A stretch of 64,000 nt of DNA from Burkholderiales bacterium (GCA_020854035.1 JADZGE010000042.1:1-64000); one strand, 5' to 3'; numbered from the stretch's first letter, positions 17,776 through 26,610 are shown. The notes: generated by a model from the letters alone, not told the origin. Program-made: numbers and translations.

Positions 17776-18146
17776 ACCCGACCGAACCGCGCACACAGCA
17801 GGAGGAGCAGGGGCTCGTCGATCCGCGGGTCGCCGAGACGCTGCCGCGAAGGAGCGGCGAGATCACTTTCAGGGCGCCATGGGAGAAGCGCGCGTTCGGC
17901 ATCACGGCCGCGTTTTGCCAGCAGGGACGGTTTCCCTTCGACGACTTCCGCTGGCGGGTCGTATCGGAGATCATGATCTGGCAGCAGGCGAGCCCGGGAA
18001 AGGAGGAGAATTTCCGCTTCTGGGAACACTGGCTCCGGGCCCTGGAGAGGACCGTCGTCGATCGCGGCCTGCTTTCCTGGGAGGAGATTTCCCGCCGGGC
18101 GGGGCAGGCGCCGGACAAGCGGGGCGGGGGCGCCGCCGCGACGTAG
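17772..18146 (+). CDS. Nitrile hydratase accessory (cobalt insertion) protein
   Basis: A 124-residue protein homologous to the N-terminal part of NHase beta subunits ([48 protein letters not shown]). Such P14K/NhlE-type chaperones load cobalt into the alpha subunit by subunit swapping. It overlaps nthA by four bases, so translation is coupled. A low-complexity Gly/Ala tail ends the protein. Confidence 0.85.
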   Translation: MNPTEPRTQQEEQGLVDPRVAETLPRRSGEITFRAPWEKRAFGITAAFCQQGRFPFDDFRWRVVSEIMIWQQASPGKEENFRFWEHWLRALERTVVDRGLLSWEEISRRAGQAPDKRGGGAAAT

Positions 18147-18165
18147 CCGCTTCATCGAAGGGGAA

Positions 18166-18711
18166 GTGGAAACGGGGATGGTTCCGGCGAAGGGAGGAGG
18201 ACTCCTCCAGTTGTTCCAGCACGCGCACCACCGCGTCGAGGGGCACCTCATCGACTTCCGCGAAGAACTGGAACGAGGCCGGCCGGGGGCGGAACTCCTC
18301 GCGCACGCCGCCACCGATCTCAACCAGCACATGTTCGTGGAGGAGAAGTTCCTCTTCCCGCTGCTGAGCGAGAAGCTGGCGGCGGTCGTGGCGGGCCTGC
18401 AAGACGAGCACGGCCGCGTCTGGGACCTGATGGGGGAGTTGCGCGAACTGCTGCGCCGGGACGCCGGCCGGGAAACCCTTCAGGCAGGCACGGCGCGTTT
18501 GATGGGCGCCCTGACCGCGCACAACACCGCGGAGGATCTCGGCGTCTATCCCGACCTGCTCGCCCTCCTGGGCCCTTCCAGGGCACAGGCGCTCCTCATG
18601 GAGGTCGAGCGAGTCGAGGTGCCCCGGGGCTGGATGTGCGCGGCCCGCGCGTGGCCGACTCGAGTCCTGCCCGGTGCCGAGGCAGGCTTTCCGTTGCGCA
18701 GGGACGAGTGA
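18166..18711 (+). CDS. Hemerythrin HHE-domain protein
   Basis: A 181-residue helical-bundle protein with hemerythrin-type ligands: QLFQHAHHRVEGHL, then DLNQHMFVEEKFLFPLL, QDEHGRVWDL and LTAHNTAEDLGVYPDL. It may bind a di-iron centre for oxygen or NO sensing or damage repair. The GTG start has GGGGA nearby; ATG 18178 is an alternative. It follows the NHase accessory gene by 19 bp and is probably in that operon, though a link to nitrile metabolism is not established. Confidence 0.82.
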   Translation: METGMVPAKGGGLLQLFQHAHHRVEGHLIDFREELERGRPGAELLAHAATDLNQHMFVEEKFLFPLLSEKLAAVVAGLQDEHGRVWDLMGELRELLRRDAGRETLQAGTARLMGALTAHNTAEDLGVYPDLLALLGPSRAQALLMEVERVEVPRGWMCAARAWPTRVLPGAEAGFPLRRDE

Positions 18712-18726
18712 GGAAGCCCGTACCTT

Positions 18727-19695
18727 CTACTCCGACTTGATGCCGGCTTCGCGCACGATCCTCGCGTTGCGGGCGGAGTCGGTCTTCATGTAGGCGGCGA
18801 GATCGGACGGCGTGCCGAGCTTCACTTCCGCGGCCAGTTGCGCGAGCTTGCCGCGGAACTCCTCGGTGCCGGCGATTCTGCCGATCTCGGCGTGGAGGCG
18901 CATCACGATCGCCTGCGACGTCTTCGCGGGCGCCGCCGTGCCGTACCACTCCACGATCTCGTAGCCCTTCAGGCCCGATTCGCTGAGACTCGGCACCTGC
19001 GGCGCGAAGCGCGAGCGCTCGAGGCTGGTCACCGCGAGCCCCTTCAGCTTCCCGGACCGGGTGTTGGGAAGCGCGTTCAAGAGGTTGAGCACCATCCACT
19101 GCGTCTGTCCGGCGATGAGATCGATCATCGCGGGGGCGCTCCCCTTGTAGGGCACGTGCACTACGTTCACCCGCGCCATGCTCTTCAATAGCTCGCCAGA
19201 CAGGTGCGTCATGCCGCCCGTGCCACCGGAGGCGAAGGCGAGCTGGCCGGGCCGCGCTCTTGCGAGTGCAACGAGTTCCGCGACCGACTTGACGGGCAGA
19301 GACGGGTGCACGACGAGCATCTGCGCGATGATCGCGACCATGCCGATGGGCGCGAGGTCGCGCTCGATGTCGTATGGCACCTGGCGATAGACGTGGGGCG
19401 CTATCGTCAGGTTGTTGCCCAGCAGTCCGATCGCGTAGCCGTCGGGAGGCGACTTGACCAGCGCCTCGGTACCGATCCGGCCCGCGGCCCCCGGCCGGTT
19501 CTCGACGATGAACTGCTGCCCGAGCCGCTCGCCGAGCGATTGCGCCAGGATCCGCGCGAGCACGTCGTACGATCCGCCCGGCGAGTACGGCAGCACCAGC
19601 CGCACCGGCTTGGCGGGATAGCCCTGGGCATGGGCGGCGCCGGTAGCGAACCCGCAGGCGGCGATCGACACGGCAATCCATCGGGCAGGATTCAT
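18727..19695 (-). CDS. TctC/Bug-family periplasmic binding protein
   Basis: A 322-residue Bug protein with signal peptide MNPARWIAVSIAACGFATGA, then AHAQGYP. The first ligand loop is PYSPGGSYDVLAR (Ser-Tyr-Asp rather than the common Thr-Asp) and the second HVPYKGSAPA. It converges on the hemerythrin gene with only 15 bp between them. The 19696-20126 gap upstream contains only a short 3' remnant of another Bug gene. Confidence 0.9.
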   Translation of the reverse strand: MNPARWIAVSIAACGFATGAAHAQGYPAKPVRLVLPYSPGGSYDVLARILAQSLGERLGQQFIVENRPGAAGRIGTEALVKSPPDGYAIGLLGNNLTIAPHVYRQVPYDIERDLAPIGMVAIIAQMLVVHPSLPVKSVAELVALARARPGQLAFASGGTGGMTHLSGELLKSMARVNVVHVPYKGSAPAMIDLIAGQTQWMVLNLLNALPNTRSGKLKGLAVTSLERSRFAPQVPSLSESGLKGYEIVEWYGTAAPAKTSQAIVMRLHAEIGRIAGTEEFRGKLAQLAAEVKLGTPSDLAAYMKTDSARNARIVREAGIKSE

Positions 19696-19832
19696 GGCGC
19701 GGCCTCCAGCGAGGTGAGCAGAGCGCGACCGACGGGAAAGGCGCCGCAGGCGGACTGGCTCCGGTGAACCTCCGCCGTTGCGGCTATCATATTACGCGGC
19801 CGCGAGAACGGCAACGCGCCGGCCCCGCGGAC

Positions 19833-19893
19833 TCATGAGCCGGCTCTGATGCCGGCTTCCTTGATGATCCTTCGCCAGCGATTCGGGGAGTTG
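19833..19893 (-). pseudogene. 3' end remnant of a Bug gene
   Basis: A minus-strand frame ending in a stop reads NSPNRWRRIIKEAGIRAGS, matching the extreme C-terminus of Bug proteins (W-x-x-I-I-K-x-A-G-I). Nothing else of the gene is present. The rest of 19696-20126 shows no recognisable feature. Confidence 0.5.
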
Positions 19894-20126
19894 CCGATTC
19901 CGCTTCCGATGTCCGCTCGCCTCGCGCGAGCTTCAGGTTCGAGTTCGTCTCGTCGGGAGGAACGCGGATCAATGCCGGCGCGCATCCGGGGTGGCTCGCG
20001 TGGGGGTACGGCGCCGCGTGCCGGCCGTGGCGGGCGACGCTGCGCCTGCGCGAAGAGCGCGGCGCGAATGGAGCGGGGCTGCTACGATATGTCCCGGGCT
20101 TCGCACATCCCGCATGCACCGGAACG

Positions 20127-21032
20127 ATGAGTCTCCCGTCCCGATCGGCCGAAGCGATCATCTCGAGCCTCGCCGATACCTTCGAAGGTCTGCCCGCCGA
20201 GCTCAGGAAGGCCGCGCGCTACGTCACGGCGAATCCGGATGAAGTCGCGTTTCGCTCGATGCGCGCGGTGGCGAAACACGCGGGCGTGAGTCCCGCCACG
20301 ATGATCCGGCTCGCAAGAGCGCTCGATCTCGGAAATTTCGGGGAGTTGCGACGGGCGTTCCAGGCCCGGCTCCAGGCACGGCCGGCCTCGGTCCTCGCGC
20401 GCGCGCGGAAGGCGGGTGCGACACAGCCGGAGAGCCGCCGGGCGAACGCCATTCGGCGCGTGATCGACGAAGAACTGGCGGGAATCCACGCCTGTATCGA
20501 GGATCTGCGGGATTCCGACGTCGAGAAAGCCGCGCGCCTCTTTGCCGGGGCGAGGCGGGTGTACGTCCTGGGGTTGCGCGGCATCTACCCGGCCGCGTTC
20601 CAGTTCCACTACGCGGCGACGATGTTCACGGACAAGACGATTCTCGTCGACGGCGGCGGCGGGACTCACCTCGACGCGCTTCGCACCGCCGGATCGAAGG
20701 ACGTCGCGCTCGTCTTCACGTGCAGGCCGTATCCCGGCGAAGTGCTGCGCGCGCTGCGCTTCCTTCGGAGACGCCGCGCGAAAATCGTCGCCGTCACGGA
20801 CGGCGTTCTGTCGCCGGCCGCGCGCGCCGCCACGCTGACTTTCAACGTGCCGCCGGCGGGCGCCGCGCTGCTTTCGGCGGCCGTCGCGAACGTGCTCGTC
20901 TCGCGGGTGCTCGGGGCGGCATTCCTGGCGGTTCACGGGCCGGGCGCGGCGGCCATGCTGCGCCGGACCGACGATCAGTTCTCCGCGTTCGCCGTTTACG
21001 ACCGGGACGATGCCTCCGGTGCGGGCGGATGA
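20127..21032 (+). CDS. MurR/RpiR-family transcriptional regulator
   Basis: A 301-residue regulator. The N-terminal HTH_6 domain (about 10-85) includes MRAVAKHAGVSPATMIRLAR. The C-terminal SIS domain (about 120-270) includes ARRVYVLGLRG and AGSKDVALVFTCRPYPGEVL, a sugar- or amino-sugar-phosphate binding fold that in this group often senses other metabolites. A GTTTCA/TGAAAC inverted repeat overlaps the -35 box of the next operon, making it the likely target. Confidence 0.88.
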   Translation: MSLPSRSAEAIISSLADTFEGLPAELRKAARYVTANPDEVAFRSMRAVAKHAGVSPATMIRLARALDLGNFGELRRAFQARLQARPASVLARARKAGATQPESRRANAIRRVIDEELAGIHACIEDLRDSDVEKAARLFAGARRVYVLGLRGIYPAAFQFHYAATMFTDKTILVDGGGGTHLDALRTAGSKDVALVFTCRPYPGEVLRALRFLRRRRAKIVAVTDGVLSPAARAATLTFNVPPAGAALLSAAVANVLVSRVLGAAFLAVHGPGAAAMLRRTDDQFSAFAVYDRDDASGAGG

Positions 21033-21051
21033 GCGCGCATCGGGCGCATTC

Positions 21052-21077
21052 GTTTCATGAGCTTGACACCGTGAAAC
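21052..21077. promoter_or_regulatory. Likely RpiR-type operator
   Basis: GTTTCA at 21052-21057 and TGAAAC at 21072-21077 form a perfect 6-bp inverted repeat with a 14-bp spacer. It spans the TTGACA box of the downstream promoter, so binding would block RNA polymerase. Confidence 0.5.
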
Positions 21078-21091
21078 ACATGTTCTACAGT
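21063..21091 (+). promoter_or_regulatory. Sigma-70 promoter of the PLP enzyme operon
   Basis: A perfect TTGACA (21063-21068) is followed by a 17-bp spacer and TACAGT (21086-21091). The predicted start point is about 45 bp upstream of the next ATG. It is one of the best promoters in the window. Confidence 0.6.
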
Positions 21092-21143
21092 CCGTCAGCG
21101 GGTGCCGTGCTCGCCATCTTCCGGCCATTCGCAGGAGCCTCCA

Positions 21144-22457
21144 ATGCCCGACGCTCGAACGAGCCAGGCCGATCGCTTCGGCAATCCCCTCGATCCGATC
21201 GTGGGCTATGCCCGCGGCAGCATCCTGAAGGGCACCGACGAGGAGGTGCGGCGCATGCTCTACGCGCGGCAGATCGTGGCCCGGAGATTCCGTCACGGCG
21301 GTCCCGGGAGCGTTCATGATCTCTCCGGCATGAACCGGGGCGCCGGCATCGGCGGCGAGGACGTGCCTCACCTCACGAGCCATGTGCCGTTCTTCGAGCG
21401 CTTCGAGGGAAAGACCGAACCACTCGCCCTGAAGCACATGGGCGCGGACCCGCGGCGTTACCGGGCGATCATAGTCAATCGCGTTTCCGCGGCCAATTTC
21501 ATCGCGCTGACGACGATACTCACCTCCGCGGACACGGTGCTCGCACTCGCGCCGGCGGGCGGATCGTGCCACCCGTCCACGGTGCGGCCGATCGCGATGG
21601 CGGGCGCCGGGTTCCGGCAGTTTCATTCGATCGACGAGCTCGAACGGGAATGGCGGCGCGCGGGCCCCCCCCGCGTGCTGCTCATCACGCCGATCAGCGC
21701 GTCGAAGCGGCATATCGACCTCGCGGATGTCCAGCGTGCGCTCGCGTTGCCCCGCGGCCCCCGTACGATCGTTTTCGTCGACGATGCCCATATGGCTTCG
21801 CGGGTCGGGTTCTTCCGGGAGCCGCGTACGTTCCAGCTCGGCGAGGTGGATCTCGCGGTCTGCTCGGCCGACAAGCATGTGGCCGGACCGCGCGCAGGCG
21901 TGTTCGTCGGGCGCCCGGAGCTCGTCGAGGAGATCGGATCGCGCATCTACGAGCTCGGCCTCGAAGCGCAGGCGGGTCAGTACGTGGGCGTCGCGAACGC
22001 GTTGCGGAATTTCGATCCGGAAGTCATTCGCCGCGCCGGCGAACTTGCGACTGCGCTCCTCGACGTGATGCAACGGCAGTACGGCAGGCGCGCCTACCTG
22101 GGTGGTCCGGGGGTCTCGATCGATGGCGACGACGTAATCGACATCGCCCGCGAGGAGAAAGGCTCGGTGCGGAAACCGGGCCTGGTCGCGGTGGAGGCGG
22201 CGGGCCTTGTGGCGATGGAGATGTTGAGGGAGGACGGCATACTCACGATCGGCGCGGTCTCGATGCCCGGCAGCGCACCGGTGCTCCGGCTCATGATGTA
22301 TCCCGACGGTCACAAGCTCGGTGTCGAGCGCATCGTGGCTTCCGTGGAGAAGGGCATATCGAAGCTCGCCGAGGTTCTCGACGACGTGGACGGCGCGCGC
22401 GAGAAGCTTCTTTCGATGGATTCCGCGGCCGCTTCCGATCCCGCGCCGGGACCCTGA
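21144..22457 (+). CDS. SelA-like fold-type I PLP enzyme
   Basis: A 437-residue PLP enzyme. Schiff-base Lys244 is in CSADKHVAGPRAGVFVGRPE, and the cofactor Asp lies in VFVDDAHMASRVGFF. The lysine motif is the S-x-D-K-x-x-x-G-P-x-A-G form shared by SelA (seryl-tRNA selenium transferase) and DgaE-type ammonia lyases. Co-transcription with a DUF4392 protein and a Bug, under an RpiR regulator, fits an amino-acid lyase or racemase better than SelA. Given three in-frame-UGA genes nearby, a selenium role should not be excluded outright. Confidence 0.75.
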   Translation: MPDARTSQADRFGNPLDPIVGYARGSILKGTDEEVRRMLYARQIVARRFRHGGPGSVHDLSGMNRGAGIGGEDVPHLTSHVPFFERFEGKTEPLALKHMGADPRRYRAIIVNRVSAANFIALTTILTSADTVLALAPAGGSCHPSTVRPIAMAGAGFRQFHSIDELEREWRRAGPPRVLLITPISASKRHIDLADVQRALALPRGPRTIVFVDDAHMASRVGFFREPRTFQLGEVDLAVCSADKHVAGPRAGVFVGRPELVEEIGSRIYELGLEAQAGQYVGVANALRNFDPEVIRRAGELATALLDVMQRQYGRRAYLGGPGVSIDGDDVIDIAREEKGSVRKPGLVAVEAAGLVAMEMLREDGILTIGAVSMPGSAPVLRLMMYPDGHKLGVERIVASVEKGISKLAEVLDDVDGAREKLLSMDSAAASDPAPGP

Positions 22458-22732
22458 GCGGCATGACCGCAGCCCTCGATCGAGGCACGCCGCGCAATCG
22501 GCGGGCGCATGCATCCGCCGGTGGGCGTCGCGGAATGGTGATGTCCGGCCTCCTTGCGCCAGGCCGGGGAGGCTTGACGCGCTGAGGAAGGGCGGCAACG
22601 CGTCCGGGGTCGTCGCTGTCGCGGCGGGCTCGTGGTGCTGGCGGTCGCCATGCACGTGACCGGGCCGGGCCGTTTCCGGACGGGACCGCTTCCCGATGAG
22701 GCGGTTTCGCCCCCGGGTCCTGAGGGAGCGCC

Positions 22733-23782
22733 ATGTTCGATCTGATCGACCGGCTGGTGAGCCTGGATTTCGGGCAGCGCGGCATGGGCAGGCTCTACGA
22801 GCCGGCACGGGCGCGGGCTGGTGAACCGCTGTGTCTCGCCGCCGCGCGTCCCCTTTCGACGCTCGCGCCCGGCGAGCGCGTCGTGTTCCTGACGGGTTCC
22901 ATCGTACGCGGCTGGGTATCGCCCGAGATCGCGGAAACGGACGGACCGATCGGGGTCGCGGCGCTCTCGCGCGCGCTCAACCTCGGTTTCAATGCGATCC
23001 CCGTCGTTCTCACCGATCCTCCCCTCGTGAAGTGCGTCGCGAGGACACTGGAAGCCGCGGGCCTCTCGATCGTGTCTCTCGAGCGGGCGCGCGCGGCCGC
23101 GGCGAACCAGCGCTTTACCGGGGTTGCGGTGGTCACCACGTGTTCGACGGAGCACGCGAGCGCGCGGGCCGATGCCGCGGCATTTCTGGACGAGGCCACG
23201 CCGAAGGCGATTGTTGCGGTGGAGCGCTCCGGGATGACGGCGGACGGCACGTTCCGGAATTCCGTGGGCCAGGATACGAGCGCGGGCCGCGCGTTGCTCG
23301 ACCATGTCGTGAGCGAGGGGGCGGCGCGCGGCGTGATTTCGATCGGCATCGGCGATCTCGGCAACGAGATCGGCATGGGGGCGATCCGGGACGCTGTCGT
23401 GCGCCACGTCGCGAACGGCGAGCTTCTCTGCGCGGCACAGGCGACCGACGTTCTGCTCGTGTGCGGCGTCTCGAACTGGGGCTGTTACGCGATACAGGCC
23501 GCGCTCGCGATCCTCACCGGCCGCATCGAATTCGCTCACACCCCCCGGATGGAGCGGCGCCTGCTCGATGCGGCGGCCGCCATCGGACTGGTCGACGGGT
23601 TGTACGGCACGCGCGGACCGAACGTCGACGGGCTTCCCGCCGAAGTCCACGATGCCGTGGTGCAGTTGCTCGCGACGACCGCACGGCGCGCGATCCAGTT
23701 CCAGGATCTGCCCGGCGTGGCCGGGCCGATCCACGATATCGAGCGGCTCGCCCGGTACAGGAAGCTCATGCGGGAGGCGTAA
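22733..23782 (+). CDS. DUF4392 protein (D-glutamate cyclase C-terminal-like domain)
   Basis: A 349-residue cytoplasmic protein. Family features: VVFLTGSIVRGWVSPEIAET, then VAVERSGMTADGTFRN and ISIGIGDLGNEIGMGAI. This domain forms the C-terminal part of mammalian D-glutamate cyclase, which makes 5-oxo-D-proline. The other half (DUF1445) is encoded separately at 38616-39437. It lies downstream of the PLP enzyme with a 275-bp gap in which I recognise nothing. Its stop overlaps the start of the next Bug gene (TAATG). Confidence 0.78.
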   Translation: MFDLIDRLVSLDFGQRGMGRLYEPARARAGEPLCLAAARPLSTLAPGERVVFLTGSIVRGWVSPEIAETDGPIGVAALSRALNLGFNAIPVVLTDPPLVKCVARTLEAAGLSIVSLERARAAAANQRFTGVAVVTTCSTEHASARADAAAFLDEATPKAIVAVERSGMTADGTFRNSVGQDTSAGRALLDHVVSEGAARGVISIGIGDLGNEIGMGAIRDAVVRHVANGELLCAAQATDVLLVCGVSNWGCYAIQAALAILTGRIEFAHTPRMERRLLDAAAAIGLVDGLYGTRGPNVDGLPAEVHDAVVQLLATTARRAIQFQDLPGVAGPIHDIERLARYRKLMREA

Positions 23783-24768
23783 TGCGGCGGCAGGGAATCT
23801 ACGGCGTGCTGATTTCCGCGGCGTTGCTCGGATCGGCCTGCGCGAGGGACACGGCCGCGCAGGAGACGGGCTCGTACCCGGTCCGCGCGATGCGCCTGAT
23901 CGTTCCGTTCCCTCCCGGCGGAGGCACCGACATCGTAGCACGGCTCGTGGGGCAGCGATTGAGTGAGGCCCTCGGGCAGCCGGTGGTGATCGACCACCGG
24001 GCGGGCGCCGGAGGGAACATCGGGCTCGAGATCGCGTCGCGCGCGAGCCCCGACGGTTATACCCTCGCCATGGCGGCGGTGACTCATGCAATCAACGTCA
24101 CGCTCTACGGCAGGCCGGGCTACAACCTGGCGGCGGATTTCGCGCCGGTCGCTCCGGTCGCATCGTTGCCGTACACGCTGGTATCGAATATTTCGCTGCC
24201 GGTGAAGGGGCCCGCTGACCTTGTGACACTCGCGAAGCAGAAGCCCGGCGAGCTCGATTACTCATCCGCCGGCAGCGGCACCGGGACGCATCTCGCGATG
24301 GAAATGTTCAAGTCGGCGACCGGTATCGATATCGTCCACGTCCCGTACAAGGGCAGCGCACCCGCGACGACGGAGCTCCTCGGGGGACAGGTGCAGGTCA
24401 TGTTCGGCAACACGGCATCCGTGCTGCCGCACGTGAAATCGGGCAAGCTGCGCGCGCTCGCCGTGACGAGCGCGAAGCGGCAACCGCTGATGCCCGAAGT
24501 GGCCACGATCGGCGAGTCCGTCGCGCCCGGTTTCGAGGTGATCCAGTGGTACGGCGTTCTTGCCCCGGCGGCGACGCCGGGGTCGATCGTCCGGAAGCTG
24601 AACGGCTCGATCTCGAAGATCGCGGCGACACCGGAGTTCAGGCAACGATTGTTCGTCATCGGCAGCGAGCCCATGCGGGCGACGCCCGAGCGCTTCTCGG
24701 CCTTCGTTCTGACGGAGATCGACAAGTGGGCACAGGCCGTGAAGGCTTCTGGTGCGCGCGTGGAATAG
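23782..24768 (+). CDS. TctC/Bug-family periplasmic binding protein
   Basis: A 328-residue Bug protein translationally coupled to the DUF4392 gene (TAATG). The signal region MRRQGIYGVLISAALLGSAC could be a weak lipobox or an ordinary signal peptide ending near AAQE. The ligand loops are PFPPGGGTDIVAR and HVPYKGSAPA. Coupling to a D-glutamate-cyclase-like gene suggests an amino-acid-derived carboxylate such as glutamate or 5-oxoproline as ligand, by inference only. Confidence 0.9.
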   Translation: MRRQGIYGVLISAALLGSACARDTAAQETGSYPVRAMRLIVPFPPGGGTDIVARLVGQRLSEALGQPVVIDHRAGAGGNIGLEIASRASPDGYTLAMAAVTHAINVTLYGRPGYNLAADFAPVAPVASLPYTLVSNISLPVKGPADLVTLAKQKPGELDYSSAGSGTGTHLAMEMFKSATGIDIVHVPYKGSAPATTELLGGQVQVMFGNTASVLPHVKSGKLRALAVTSAKRQPLMPEVATIGESVAPGFEVIQWYGVLAPAATPGSIVRKLNGSISKIAATPEFRQRLFVIGSEPMRATPERFSAFVLTEIDKWAQAVKASGARVE

Positions 24769-25524
24769 GCGCGCATGGCGGCCATGCCGCGTCCCGTTCG
24801 GCGACCGGACCTCGAGACAGCGCGGCGAGCGCCCGGGGGATCCGCCGGCGCCGGAGGCGTTCGCGCAGCTCGTCGCACGCGACATCGCGACCTGGTCGAA
24901 GGTCGTCAAGGCCCGCAACATCAGGATCGAGTGACGAAGACGGGCCGCGTCGGCCTCGCGACGCGACGGGGGAAACCGCTTACCGGATCGCAGCCGCTTC
25001 ACGACCCGCACCGTGACGGGGTCCTCGGGAGCGAAGTGGCGCTCGAATCCCAGTCCGCGCACGAAGCGCAGCATGGTGCGGTTCGAGCGCAGGACGAGCC
25101 CCTCCATCGTGGCGTAGCCGCGCTCGCGCGCTGTATCGATCAGCGCCTGCATGAGCAGCCCCGCGATCCCGCTGCGGCGCCAGTCGTCGGCGATCATGAC
25201 GCCGAACTCGCAGCTCGCGCCGTCCGGATTCGCGACGTAGCGTGCCTCGCCGACGAGCGCTTCTCCCGCGTCCTTCGGCGCGAGGCACACGAAAGCCATG
25301 TGGCGCTCGTAGTCGATGTCCGTCAGGAATGCCACCAGGCCCTCGCTCGGCGCCTTTATCCACTTGTGGAAGCGCTCGTAGCGGCTCTTTCCGGAGAGCC
25401 CGCTCAGGAACTCCCGCACGCGCGCTTCGTCGTCGCGGCGGATGGGACGGATCGTGACCGTCCTGCCGTCGAACAGGCGATGGGTGCGCTCGAGCCGCGC
25501 GGGGTAGCCTCCGGTCTCGGCCAT
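24262..25524 (-). CDS. GNAT-family N-acetyltransferase with an overlong C-terminal read-through
   Basis: The first ~190 residues are a GNAT domain: VTIRPIRRDDEARVREFL, CEFGVMIADDWRRSGIAGLL (acetyl-CoA loop), GLVLRSNRTMLRFVRGLGF. Such proteins acetylate lysines or small molecules; the target is unknown. Homology ends near position 24950. The frame then stays open for another ~690 bases antisense to the Bug remnant and the intact Bug gene. The normal stop was probably lost when the Bug remnant was joined here. The start ATG at 25524 is chosen because the GNAT fold begins directly after it. Confidence 0.6.
   Translation of the reverse strand: MAETGGYPARLERTHRLFDGRTVTIRPIRRDDEARVREFLSGLSGKSRYERFHKWIKAPSEGLVAFLTDIDYERHMAFVCLAPKDAGEALVGEARYVANPDGASCEFGVMIADDWRRSGIAGLLMQALIDTARERGYATMEGLVLRSNRTMLRFVRGLGFERHFAPEDPVTVRVVKRLRSGKRFPPSRREADAARLRHSILMLRALTTFDQVAMSRATSCANASGAGGSPGRSPRCLEVRSPNGTRHGRHARLFHARTRSLHGLCPLVDLRQNEGREALGRRPHGLAADDEQSLPELRCRRDLRDRAVQLPDDRPRRRRRGKNAVPLDHLETGRDGLADRGHFGHQRLPLRARHGERAQLARFHVRQHGCRVAEHDLHLSPEELRRRGCAALVRDVDDIDTGRRLEHFHREMRPGAAAGG
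24836..24934 (+). pseudogene. C-terminal remnant of a Bug gene
   Basis: Just after the intact Bug gene, another frame reads PEAFAQLVARDIATWSKVV followed by KARNIRIE and a stop. It is the typical last helix of a Bug protein. It is all that is left of a second tandem copy. Confidence 0.65.
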
Positions 25525-25736
25525 GGCACGCGCAGCATGCCAGAAACCGCCACCGCGCGGCCTGACCGTCCCCGTGAGGGGTCCCACCTTGTCGCGCACC
25601 GGCGGCGGGGGAGCCGCGGGTCCGCGTGCGGCGGCCCGGGCCCGAGCGACGCGCGGAAACGGACCCCGGTCCCGGCGATACCGGTATTCGGCACGGCCAT
25701 CCGCCATGACTCCATCACGGCGCGAGCGCCGGAAAA

Positions 25737-26519
25737 TCAGCGCGAACGCGGCCGGCGAGCCCGACGCCGGGGCGTGCCGATGAGTTCGATGTCGAGATGC
25801 ACCACGTCGCCGCGATAGATGATCTCGCCGACGTAGATCGCGATGCCGGCCCGGTCGACGACGACGCAGTGCGCCTCGACCGTCGGTGCGTTGAGGGGCA
25901 GGCGCAGGCGCCGCGCGGTCTCGAGGTCCGCCGCCCCGACCGAGAGCGTCTGGCGGGCGCGCGCGAGCGCGTGCCCGTGCATCCGCGCGAGCACCGCGAG
26001 CGCCGGGCGGGAGGCGAAGCGCTTCGGCGCCCTGCGGTACACCGACCGGGCGATGTGCACGCTCGCGAGGGCATAGGGCTCGCGCCCGCGGGTCTGCAGC
26101 GAGCGGAGGTACACGTACGCGGGCGCGGGGGCTCCGTCATCCGCGCCGAGGCGCGGCGGCGGCGGGCGCCGCGTGCCGAGCGCGTGGGGCACGTTGTCGC
26201 GGATCGGCGCGATCAGGCTTTCCCAGTCGGTCGCGAGCCGCAGCCAGCGCTCGGTCGCGACTTCCTTGATGACGAAAGTGCCCTTGCCCTGGCGCGCGCG
26301 CACCAGCCCCTCGCGGGCGAGCAGCGCGATCGCCTGGCGCACGGTGACGCGCGCGACCCGGAATTCGCGCTGCAGCGCGACGATCGTCGCGATGCGGCCG
26401 CCCACCGGCCAGCGGCCTTCTCGGATGCGACGGCTGAGCGCGGAAGCTACCTGCAGATAGCGCGGTACGCGCTCGCTGGCCGAGCGCGCGCTCTTGCGGG
26501 CGATACGCCGTTGCGCCAT
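25737..26519 (-). CDS. GntR-family (UTRA-type) transcriptional regulator
   Basis: A 260-residue regulator. The N-terminal winged helix includes VARVTVRQAIALLAREGLV and QGKGTFVIKEV. The C-terminal UTRA ligand domain (about 90-250) includes EPYALASVHIARSVY and GEIIYRGDVVHLDIELIG. The ATG at 26519 is preferred to an upstream TTG. It is divergent from the LLM oxidoreductase gene. A GTCCCA/TGGGAC palindrome in the gap is a candidate operator. Confidence 0.85.
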   Translation of the reverse strand: MAQRRIARKSARSASERVPRYLQVASALSRRIREGRWPVGGRIATIVALQREFRVARVTVRQAIALLAREGLVRARQGKGTFVIKEVATERWLRLATDWESLIAPIRDNVPHALGTRRPPPPRLGADDGAPAPAYVYLRSLQTRGREPYALASVHIARSVYRRAPKRFASRPALAVLARMHGHALARARQTLSVGAADLETARRLRLPLNAPTVEAHCVVVDRAGIAIYVGEIIYRGDVVHLDIELIGTPRRRARRPRSR

Positions 26520-26594
26520 GGTGTGATCGATTCTGCCGGTATCCGTCGCGCCGCGCAACGCAAATTGCCAGCGGGCCGTCGTTGTGTGAGACTA

Positions 26595-26610
26595 GTCCCA
26601 AACATGGGAC
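26595..26610. promoter_or_regulatory. Palindrome in the GntR/LLM intergenic region
   Basis: GTCCCA-AACA-TGGGAC is a perfect 6-4-6 inverted repeat midway between the divergent regulator and oxidoreductase genes. It could be the operator of the UTRA regulator. Confidence 0.4.
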
